Shown in pieces: positions 1-7,774 of a DNA stretch of 64,000 nucleotides. Numbering within the stretch: the first letter of the stretch is position 1; the number at the start of each line of letters is the position of its first letter. Origin of the DNA: Aquisalimonas sp007126095 (GTDB lineage Bacteria > Pseudomonadota > Gammaproteobacteria > Nitrococcales > Aquisalimonadaceae). The translations under genes were made by a program, and so were the position numbers. The stretch covers positions 1-64,000 of the forward strand of contig NZ_JBLWFT010000011.1 of assembly GCF_048323695.1 (NCBI RefSeq). The letters are read 5' to 3'. The notes under the pieces are model-generated. The model saw nothing but the letters and a program-made list of their open reading frames with translations, made no database searches and had not been told where the DNA came from.

Positions 1-80
1 GCCTTGATCGCCTGCATCCGCAGGGCATGCATGACTGCTTTGTCGATGGCACGACCGTCGTTCGAGCGTTTGCATTCCAT
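1..80 (-). CDS. IS630-like transposase, N-terminal fragment cut by the window edge
   Basis: An ATG at 78-80 on the minus strand opens a frame that stays open to base 1 (26 complete codons). The peptide contains NDGRAIDKAVMHALRMQAIKA-like sequence. A DGR followed by a helix with LRxxAI is what the N-terminal helix-turn-helix of IS630-family transposases usually looks like. No convincing Shine-Dalgarno sequence precedes the ATG. Only the start is visible, so it may be an intact insertion sequence, a remnant, or another helix-turn-helix protein. The family call is by eye from a very short peptide. Confidence 0.4.
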   Translation of the reverse strand, partial: MECKRSNDGRAIDKAVMHALRMQAIK

Positions 81-191
81 GGGGAAAAGCCTAACACCAT
101 GGCTTTACTTTGTTAAAGGTTAGTAACCGCGGATGTAAGTCCCCACCAATGCGCGCCCTTCGATTCGGGTCCATGCGGGCCCATCCGGGGG

Positions 192-298
192 CATGGGGCG
201 GGCACCCTGATCACGGACACGCTGTGAACCCTTCCCTGGGCACTTGACCGCGGCCGTCCGGGCCGCGGACAGTCCGTGATCAGGGCACCCACCCCATG
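192..298. repeat. Nested palindromic element downstream of the lactate dehydrogenase gene
   Basis: Arms 192-217 and 273-298 are inverted copies matching at 23 of 26 positions. Inside them is a perfect 8-bp hairpin (CCGCGGCC at 248-255, GGCCGCGG at 261-268, 5-nt loop). The element lies between the IS-like fragment and the stop of the flavoprotein gene at 334. It could be a transcription-terminating structure or a small mobile palindrome. No T-run follows on either strand. Confidence 0.6.
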
Positions 299-333
299 CC
301 GGAGGCTCACTGGCCATTGCCACCTTATCCGGG

Positions 334-1749
334 TCAGTCTCGCTGGAACACCTTTCCCGGATTCATCAGGTTGTGGGGGTCCAGGGCGGCCTTGATGCTG
401 CGCATGACGGCCACGGCGTCACCGTGCTCGGCCTGGAGGAAGGGCATCTTGCCCATGCCGATGCCGTGCTCGCCGGTGCAGGTGCCGTCCAGAGCCAGGG
501 CACGTTCCACGAGGCGCTCGTTGAAGGCCTTGGCCCGGGCGTAGTCGTCGGCGCTGTCCGGCTCGCAGAGAAGGATGACGTGGAAGTTGCCGTCACCCAC
601 GTGGCCCAGGATGGTGCCGGGCATGGGCAGGCGCTCCAGTTCGCGCTGGGCGTCCGCGATGCAGTCGGCCAGTGAGGACACGGGGACGCAGACGTCGGTC
701 AGCACGGGCCGGGCTCCCGGGCGCAGTTGCAGTGCGGCGGGATAGGCGTCGTGCCGAGCCTGCCAGAGGCGGTTGCGCTCTTCTTCGACGGTGGCCCACT
801 GGAAGGTGTGCCCCCCGTGCTCGCTGGCAATGGCCTGGGTGGTCTCCGCCTGCTCGGCGACGCCCGCCGGAGAGCCGTGGAACTCCAGGAACAGGTGCGG
901 CGCCTCGGGGTGATCCAGGCCAGCGTACCGGTTGATGGCCTGCATCTGCAGTTCGTCCAGCAGTTCCACCCGGGCCACGGGCACGCCAGTCTGGATGGTC
1001 TCGCTGGCCGCCTCCACGGCATCCCGCACGGTGGGAAATGCGCACACGGCGCTGCTGATGGCCTCCGGCAGGCCGTGCAGGCGCAGTGTGATGTCGGTGA
1101 TCACACCCAGGGTGCCCTCGGCGCCAATGAGCAGGTGCGTGAGGTCATAGCCGGCAGAGGACTTGCGCGCACGGCGGCCGGTATCGATGACGCGCCCGTC
1201 CGGGAGCACGGCGGTGAGGGAGAGGACGTTGCCGGCCATGGTGCCGTAGCGCACGGCGTTGGTGCCGGATGCGCGGGTCGAGGTCATGCCGCCGATGGAC
1301 GCATCCGCCCCGGGGTCGATGGGAAAGAACAGGCCGGTATCGCGCAGGTGGCGATTGAGCTGTTTGCGGGTCACGCCCGCCTGCACGGTGCAGTCCATGT
1401 CCGCGGCATGGACCGCCACCACCTGGTCCATGCCGGCGAGGTCTATCACGACACCGCCCTGCAGCGCCTGCACGTGCCCTTCCACGGCGGTGCCGGTGCC
1501 GTAGGGAATCATGGGCATGCGGTGGCGGGCGCAAACAGTCACGGCTGTCGCCACGTCGTCACGCGAGCCGGCGAAGACCACAGCGTCCGGTGGCATCACC
1601 GGCCAGCCGGATTCGTCATGGCCGTGCTGCTCGAGCACCGTGGCATTGGTGGAGACCCGCTCACCCAGGCGCTCCCGCAGCTCGGTCACGACATGGTTCA
1701 CCGTATCGGCGGACGGCCTCGTGCCGGCATCACTGATCGTGCCTGTCAT
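334..1749 (-). CDS. FAD-linked D-lactate dehydrogenase / glycolate oxidase GlcD-type protein
   Basis: A 471-residue flavoprotein of the LDHD/GlcD family, expected to oxidise D-lactate or another 2-hydroxy acid and pass electrons to cytochrome c or quinone. The N-terminal half is an FAD-binding type 4 (PCMH) domain with the glycine-rich PYGTGTAVEGH stretch and the IGGMTSTRASGTNAVRYG segment. The C-terminal half is an FAD-oxidase C domain with GHVGDGNFH and GTCTGEHGIG, the usual metal/substrate and flavin-contacting motifs. The ATG at 1749 was chosen because the longer upstream frame reads into telA and loses family similarity. The start overlaps the telA stop by 20 bp, suggesting translational coupling. 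The exact substrate cannot be read from the sequence. Confidence 0.88.
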   Translation of the reverse strand: MTGTISDAGTRPSADTVNHVVTELRERLGERVSTNATVLEQHGHDESGWPVMPPDAVVFAGSRDDVATAVTVCARHRMPMIPYGTGTAVEGHVQALQGGVVIDLAGMDQVVAVHAADMDCTVQAGVTRKQLNRHLRDTGLFFPIDPGADASIGGMTSTRASGTNAVRYGTMAGNVLSLTAVLPDGRVIDTGRRARKSSAGYDLTHLLIGAEGTLGVITDITLRLHGLPEAISSAVCAFPTVRDAVEAASETIQTGVPVARVELLDELQMQAINRYAGLDHPEAPHLFLEFHGSPAGVAEQAETTQAIASEHGGHTFQWATVEEERNRLWQARHDAYPAALQLRPGARPVLTDVCVPVSSLADCIADAQRELERLPMPGTILGHVGDGNFHVILLCEPDSADDYARAKAFNERLVERALALDGTCTGEHGIGMGKMPFLQAEHGDAVAVMRSIKAALDPHNLMNPGKVFQRD

Positions 1750-2896
1750 GACTCGCATTCCCCTCGTCCATGGACCGGACCGACGCCCGCCCCCGGACGG
1801 CGAGCTGGTCCAGCCGGTCGATCTGTTCGTCCAGCCGCGGCAAGGCCTCGCGCCGGTAGCGGGAAACCTCGTCGATGGCGGCGAGCACGTCGGTAAAGGC
1901 CTGTTCAAGCTGCTCCATGTCCAGGGACGTGGAGGCCGCCCGGTTCTGGATATCGACACCCTGGCCACGCAACGCTTTCGCGGTGCCGGCAATCATGTCG
2001 GAGGTGCCGCGATTGAGCGCCTCGACGCGGTCCAGCACCAGCCGCTGGTTCGCCAGGCCCATGGCCACGGTCACGGCCACGTTCAGCGCCGAGACGGTGA
2101 CGTTGATGGCGCGATCGACGCCGCGCATGAGTTCACGGTTGTTGCGAATGACCACTTCCAGCGCCAGCACGCCCTGCTGCGCCACGGCCAGCTGTTGCTG
2201 CAGATCGGTGATGCGCTGGCGCAGCGGAAACAGGAGTTCGTTCTCGAGAAAGGCGCGGCGCGGGTGCTCGGCCGGGTATTCCGCTGCGGCGGCCACCAGA
2301 CGCTCATCGATCAGCCGGCCCAGGGCCACTTCCCGCTCCAGGCGCTCCAGACTGGACCGCAGCGCGGTCTGATCGTCACTGAGGGTGAGGTTGTCGCGCC
2401 GGAGCATGTCACGGCCGCCTTCCAGGTCGTGGATAATGGCATCCAGCGCTTCCTGCGCCGTCTCGAAGCGGCGGAAGTACCGCTGCACGGGGCTGCCCAC
2501 GCCGGGGATGCGCCCGAGCAGGCGCGACACGCCACCGCGGGAGAGCGCGTGGCGATGCGGGTCAAGGTCGTCCATGCGCGTGCGCAGATCCTCCAGGGAG
2601 CGGGCCACGGGGCCGCCGTCATCTCCCTGGTGCGCAAGCTGACGCAGCGGCGTCTGCAGCATGGCGCTGCGGTGTGCGGCTTCCTGCTGGGCGTCGGCGC
2701 CCATGGTATCCACCACCTCGCGCTGCTGCTGGTCGTGTTCCGCATCCGCCTCCAGTATCCTGCCGACGAACGCATCGGCCTCGGCGGCCAGCGCCGACTC
2801 CTCATCGGCCGTGCCGTTCTGCGCCGTGAGATCCTCCGGATCCGGGATGGCGAGCTTCAGGGACTCTTCGCCGCGGTCGTCACTGGTCTCGGTCAT
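1730..2896 (-). CDS. telA: TelA/KlaA-family toxic-anion resistance protein
   Basis: A 388-residue cytosolic helical protein of the TelA family. The family is linked to tellurite and other anion/envelope stress resistance, but its biochemical role is unsettled. Family features include the run from GVGSPVQRYFRRFETAQ, through long amphipathic helices with alternating charge, to the conserved centre with VIRNNRELMRGVDRA and the following small/aliphatic helix (INVTVSALNVAVTVA). The N-terminus is acidic and likely disordered. The gene lies 11 bp downstream of an XpaC-like membrane protein gene, a pairing seen in many bacteria, and its 3' end overlaps the lactate dehydrogenase start. The three genes probably form one transcript. 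Confidence 0.88.
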   Translation of the reverse strand: MTETSDDRGEESLKLAIPDPEDLTAQNGTADEESALAAEADAFVGRILEADAEHDQQQREVVDTMGADAQQEAAHRSAMLQTPLRQLAHQGDDGGPVARSLEDLRTRMDDLDPHRHALSRGGVSRLLGRIPGVGSPVQRYFRRFETAQEALDAIIHDLEGGRDMLRRDNLTLSDDQTALRSSLERLEREVALGRLIDERLVAAAAEYPAEHPRRAFLENELLFPLRQRITDLQQQLAVAQQGVLALEVVIRNNRELMRGVDRAINVTVSALNVAVTVAMGLANQRLVLDRVEALNRGTSDMIAGTAKALRGQGVDIQNRAASTSLDMEQLEQAFTDVLAAIDEVSRYRREALPRLDEQIDRLDQLAVRGRASVRSMDEGNASHDRHDQ

Positions 2897-2907
2897 GTGT
2901 TCGCCCG

Positions 2908-3849
2908 TTATTCGCTACGCTGATACCGCCCCGCGCCGTCGACAAATCGCTGCAGGTCCTGCAACGCCCGCTCGGCAGCGACGGACGCATGAGGCCGCGC
3001 CGTCTCGATACGGGCCACCGCGACCGTGGCGTCGTCCAGCGCGGTAATCACCGCCTCGTTACGGCCGCCCAGCGCTTTCAGGCTCTGTTCCGTCTCCCGC
3101 AACAGCTCCAGGCGACGCTCCAGGGCCTGACGCTCCTCCGTTGGCAGCGTATCACCTTCACGCCGCAGGCGTCCGCGCACGTAATCGGCATCCACGCCGG
3201 CCACGCTGGCCGCCTGGGAGGCCATGGCCTGGAAGTTGTCCAGCGCGCCCCGGCAGACCTCGGCCATGAGGCCAGCAGCCCGTTGATAGGTCAGCTCGCC
3301 GGGATCGAAACGCGCGCCCAGCACGGCGAGGCCGTGGCTGTAGCGGGAATACAGACGATCCACCTGCAGCGCCAGATCGTCCCGCCGCGCCCCGAGCAGT
3401 CGTTTCTTGACGCTGCAAAGCTCCCGGACCACCGCGTCGGCGTCTTCCGGCGGGTGATCGGGATCGAGCACGGCGACCCCCGCCTCCCGCGCCCGCGCCT
3501 CCTTCTCGGCCCGTCGCTGCCGCTGGCTGGCATCCTGTTGCCGGCGCCGCAGTCTCTCACGGCGGCGTGTCAGCCACCGGCGCCAGGCCCGCTCCAGCGG
3601 CACTTCCACACCGATGGCAACGAGCCCGACGATCCAGCCGGCCAGCGTCGGGCCGAACCCGCCCCAGAGCGACGTCAGCCAGAGCAGGAAGGCGAGAAAC
3701 GGAATGCCCAGCCAGTAGCGCAGGATGACGTGCCAGCGGCTCGGCGGCTCGTTGGGCACCGCCACCGCCGGGTTCACCATCCCGGCAATGAACCACGGGA
3801 TACACGAGAGAAACAGCCCGTAGGCGAACCCCTGGAGAAAACCCAGCAT
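2908..3849 (-). CDS. XpaC-like membrane protein, partner of TelA
   Basis: A 313-residue protein with two or three N-terminal membrane segments (roughly residues 5-30, 42-62 and 65-85). A strongly basic stretch follows (RRWLTRRRERLRRRQQ), then a long helical cytoplasmic part rich in charged residues. Position directly upstream of telA and this architecture match the family annotated as 5-bromo-4-chloroindolyl phosphate hydrolysis protein (XpaC), which commonly neighbours telA. The enzymatic name is historical and says little about function. The likely role is a membrane anchor or partner for TelA in an envelope-stress module. Family assignment rests mainly on context. Confidence 0.6.
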   Translation of the reverse strand: MLGFLQGFAYGLFLSCIPWFIAGMVNPAVAVPNEPPSRWHVILRYWLGIPFLAFLLWLTSLWGGFGPTLAGWIVGLVAIGVEVPLERAWRRWLTRRRERLRRRQQDASQRQRRAEKEARAREAGVAVLDPDHPPEDADAVVRELCSVKKRLLGARRDDLALQVDRLYSRYSHGLAVLGARFDPGELTYQRAAGLMAEVCRGALDNFQAMASQAASVAGVDADYVRGRLRREGDTLPTEERQALERRLELLRETEQSLKALGGRNEAVITALDDATVAVARIETARPHASVAAERALQDLQRFVDGAGRYQRSE

Positions 3850-3919
3850 GCGCTACCCGCCCCCGCGGCGCCGGACGGCTCCGCCGATCGGAACGGCGAA
3901 GCCGGCACGCGCGGTCGCC

Positions 3920-4771
3920 TCAGTCGTAGACGTAGAAGCCACGGCCAACCTTGCGCCCCAGGTATCCGGCGTCAACCATCTGCTGCAGCAGCGGTGACGG
4001 CCGGTATTTCGGGTCCCCCAGCGCGGAGTGCAGCACCTTCATGACTTCCAGACAGGTATCCAGACCGATCAGGTCGGCCAGGGCCAGCGGCCCCATGGGG
4101 TGGTTGGCCCCCATCTGCATGACCTTGTCGATGTCCTCCGGCGCGGCGATGCCCTCGGCGCAGGCGAAGCAGGCCTCGTTGATCATGGGCACCAGGATGC
4201 GGTTCACGGCGAATCCGGGGCTGTCCTTCACGGCCACGGGCTCCTTGCCCAGTTGCCGGGTCAGGCTTTCCACCTGTTCGAACACGGCGTCGCTGGTCTG
4301 CAGCGCACGCACCACTTCCACCAGCTTCATCACCGGCACCGGGTTGAAGAAGTGCATGCCGATGACCCGCTCGGGGTTCGCGGTGGCGGCGGCGATGCGG
4401 GTGAGCGAGATCGACGAGGTGTTGGACGCCAGGACGGTCTCGGCACTGACCAGCTCCGAGAGCTTGCGGAAGATGTCCAGCTTGAGCTCCTCGCGCTCGG
4501 TGGCCGCTTCGACGATGAAGTCGCAGTCGGCGAGGCCGTCGAGGCCAACCACACCCTCCACGCGCTCCAGCGCCGCGCCATGGTCGGCCACCGAGAGCTT
4601 GTCCTTGGAGACCAGGCGGTCCAGGCTCTTCTCGATCGCCTTGCGACCGCGGTCCACCTGCTCCTGCCCGATATCGGACATCTTCACGCGGAACCCGCTC
4701 ACGGCGAAGGCCTGGGCGATGCCATTCCCCATGGTGCCCGCTCCGATCACACCGACTGTCTTGACGCTCAT
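3920..4771 (-). CDS. 3-hydroxybutyryl-CoA / 3-hydroxyacyl-CoA dehydrogenase
   Basis: A 283-residue NAD(P)-dependent dehydrogenase interconverting acetoacetyl-CoA (3-oxoacyl-CoA) and 3-hydroxybutyryl-CoA (PaaH/Hbd/FadB2 type). The Rossmann signature GAGTMGNG is at residues 10-17. The family-diagnostic HFFNPVPVMKLVEV follows the SNTSS segment, with the catalytic His in the HFFNP motif. The C-terminal domain has SPGFAVNRILVPMINEA and NHPMGPLALADLIGLD. The length is typical of the stand-alone enzyme, not the fused FadB. An AGGAG box sits 9 nt before the ATG. It is divergent from an acyl-CoA dehydrogenase gene across 207 bp, which suggests a shared short-chain acyl-CoA oxidation or butyrate/PHB role. 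Confidence 0.92.
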   Translation of the reverse strand: MSVKTVGVIGAGTMGNGIAQAFAVSGFRVKMSDIGQEQVDRGRKAIEKSLDRLVSKDKLSVADHGAALERVEGVVGLDGLADCDFIVEAATEREELKLDIFRKLSELVSAETVLASNTSSISLTRIAAATANPERVIGMHFFNPVPVMKLVEVVRALQTSDAVFEQVESLTRQLGKEPVAVKDSPGFAVNRILVPMINEACFACAEGIAAPEDIDKVMQMGANHPMGPLALADLIGLDTCLEVMKVLHSALGDPKYRPSPLLQQMVDAGYLGRKVGRGFYVYD

Positions 4772-4889
4772 GGCTTGCTACTCCTGTTTGATGTCGCATT
4801 GCACGAAAACCGGCTCACATTAGCAGGGTTTTCGCCCGTGGCAAGCGGCCGCAGGGCCACGGCCAATCATGCACAAGATGAATTGATAC

Positions 4890-4913
4890 GAATCCAGTTA
4901 ATTCATTGGATTC
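4890..4913. promoter_or_regulatory. 24-bp dyad, candidate operator between divergent acyl-CoA genes
   Basis: GAATCCA (4890-4896) and TGGATTC (4907-4913) form a perfect 7-bp inverted repeat with a 10-bp AT-rich centre. It lies inside the 207-bp region between the hydroxyacyl-CoA and acyl-CoA dehydrogenase starts. Position and size fit a TetR- or GntR-type operator controlling both genes, but the regulator is not identifiable here. Confidence 0.4.
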
Positions 4914-4978
4914 ATTCTCTAAGGTTCACCACACTCGATACTTCCTGCGAATCATTGAATACGGCTCCGGAGGTTGCC

Positions 4979-6196
<1,218 letters not shown>

Positions 6197-6544
6197 GGGA
6201 AGCAGTACCCGGGCCGGGGCCGGGTCGTGCGGGTGCGGTGACGGCAGATCTGTATGGGTTCCGGCACTGCGCCTAACTTTGCTTCCGTTCGGAAGCAAAG
6301 TTTCCGCGTCTCCGGCCTGGTCGATTTACAGCACATCCCTGTGCTGTAAATCGATGGCGGCGTCCCTGCCGCCACCCTTCGGGCCGGGCGGCCTCCGGCG
6401 CGGAGCTTCGTGAGTCACCCATACAGATCTGCCGTCACCGCACCCGCGCGACCCATCACACCATTCACCCGGCGTATGGCGCATGGCAGAAACGTCTCTG
6501 GTGCGCTCCGGAAGTAAGTGCGATCGGTCAGGAGGACTGGCCGC
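6197..6544. other. 348-bp gene-free interval between convergent genes
   Basis: No frame here looks protein-coding. Most of it is the 233-bp inverted-repeat element described separately. The remaining 90 bp before the zipA stop (6455-6544) shows no recognised site. Acyl-CoA dehydrogenase and zipA converge on it, so the internal hairpins may also end transcription from both sides. Confidence 0.7.
6222..6454. repeat. 233-bp palindromic repeat element with 38-bp inverted ends
   Basis: The arms 6222-6259 and 6417-6454 are inverted copies matching at 37 of 38 positions. Between them are three tandem hairpins. The first is at 6275-6302 (12-bp perfect stem, GTTC loop). The second is at 6322-6353 (13-bp perfect stem, ATCCCT loop). 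The third is at 6355-6374 (7-bp stem, GTCCCT loop). The two CCCT-containing loops and regular spacing suggest a defined repeat family. There is no ORF for a transposase and no clear target duplication at the edges. It could be a MITE-like non-autonomous element or a structured non-coding RNA. Confidence 0.75.
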
Positions 6545-7618
6545 TCACGCCCGCGTCTTACGCGCCGCCAGATGGGCCAGTCGGCGGTACTCGCGCAGAT
6601 CCTCGCGAATGTGCTCCACGGACTGCGCCGTAAGATCGCAGCGCTTGCCATCCAGCAGGTGGCCGTCGAGCTGATCCGCGAGCCGGCGGGCGATCTCCAG
6701 CATCTGCTCGAAACCGGACAGGCCGTCGAACGGCCCCGGCAGCTGCATGAACAGCGCCAGACCGGGGGTCTCGAGGGTTTCCGGCTGCGACGGGTCCAGG
6801 GTGCCGGGCTTGACCATGCTGGCAACACTGAACATGGGCTCCTCGCCCCGGCGCGTCTCCACGTGACGGTGGAAGATCTCATGCTGCCCGAAACGCAACC
6901 CGACCTGCTCCAGCGCATCACTCACGCCATCAGCAGTAAAGCACATGCCTTCGCCCGCATGCACGTGCAGAACGATGATCTTTTCGCCTACCGCCTGCGC
7001 CACCGCATCCTCGTAGCTCGACTCTTCGGCTTCCTGTTCCTCGCTGTCCACGCGACCGCCGTGTTCGCCACCCAGCCAGCCGGCCTCCTTGACCCAGGCA
7101 GGGCGCGGAATCCGGACTGGCCCGAGGTTCCAGCCGTCGGCTCCCCGCTCATGTTCGGGAGCCTCTTCGGACGCCTCCGGCGCCTCGTCGTGTTCCGGCT
7201 CGAAGTCGTCGTTCCAGGCGCCCGTCTCGTGGTCATTGAGGGCGTCTGAGAAATCAGTGGCACCCACATCGTCCGCCACCGAGCGCACGCGCACGGGGCC
7301 GACGCTGGAGTCGTGATCATCGGCCTCGTGGTGACTGGAGCGCACTCGCGCACGGCTGACGGGCGCGTCGTCCGGATCCGGCTCCACATCGGGAAGATCG
7401 GCCGCATCGTCAATGCCGTCGTCCAGCAGAAAGTCGTCCATGTCGCGCAGCGCGGCCTCCACGTCGCGGTCACCACGCACGGACCGTCTCACCCCCGCTG
7501 ATCTGGAGGTACTCCGTCGACCGCTGCTGCTCTGGCGCTCCTGCCACTTGTAGTAGCCGAACAGTCCGGCAATCACCAGTACGCCAACAGCCAGCAGTAT
7601 CCAGCGCAGTGTATCCAT
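6545..7618 (-). CDS. zipA: Cell division protein ZipA
   Basis: A 357-residue bitopic inner-membrane protein that tethers FtsZ to the membrane early in division. One N-terminal membrane segment (about residues 4-22) with almost no periplasmic part fits ZipA topology. The C-terminal ~140 residues (from EKIIVLHVHAGEG to the end) match the FtsZ-binding ZipA-C domain, including MFSVASMVKPGTLD and TPGLALFMQLPGP. The linker is dominated by Asp/Glu rather than the Pro/Gln-rich linker of E. coli ZipA. The start could also be the ATG three codons upstream (7627); both lack a strong ribosome site. It follows smc by 156 bp, a common order, but no ligA lies downstream. Confidence 0.88.
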   Translation of the reverse strand: MDTLRWILLAVGVLVIAGLFGYYKWQERQSSSGRRSTSRSAGVRRSVRGDRDVEAALRDMDDFLLDDGIDDAADLPDVEPDPDDAPVSRARVRSSHHEADDHDSSVGPVRVRSVADDVGATDFSDALNDHETGAWNDDFEPEHDEAPEASEEAPEHERGADGWNLGPVRIPRPAWVKEAGWLGGEHGGRVDSEEQEAEESSYEDAVAQAVGEKIIVLHVHAGEGMCFTADGVSDALEQVGLRFGQHEIFHRHVETRRGEEPMFSVASMVKPGTLDPSQPETLETPGLALFMQLPGPFDGLSGFEQMLEIARRLADQLDGHLLDGKRCDLTAQSVEHIREDLREYRRLAHLAARKTRA

Positions 7619-7774
7619 TGTGTCCATCCGCGAAAGTCGATTCGTAGTACCCGGCTGCAGCCACCATGGACGATCGGTCAATGGTCCGCCACCCCTACAG
7701 GGTCCATGGTCTGCGGCGCATCGTCCAGCGTCTCCTGCAGGAGACGCCACGAGACGCCATTTGTTCCTGCTCGA

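Noticed and set aside
1511..2923. 470-codon plus-strand frame opposite telA
   Set aside because: Low-information His/Gln/Arg/Gly-rich translation with no domain; the opposite strand encodes TelA with conserved core motifs.
4028..4978. Upstream in-frame extension of the acyl-CoA dehydrogenase
   Set aside because: The extra residues are antisense to the hydroxyacyl-CoA dehydrogenase, and a good ribosome site supports the ATG at 4979.
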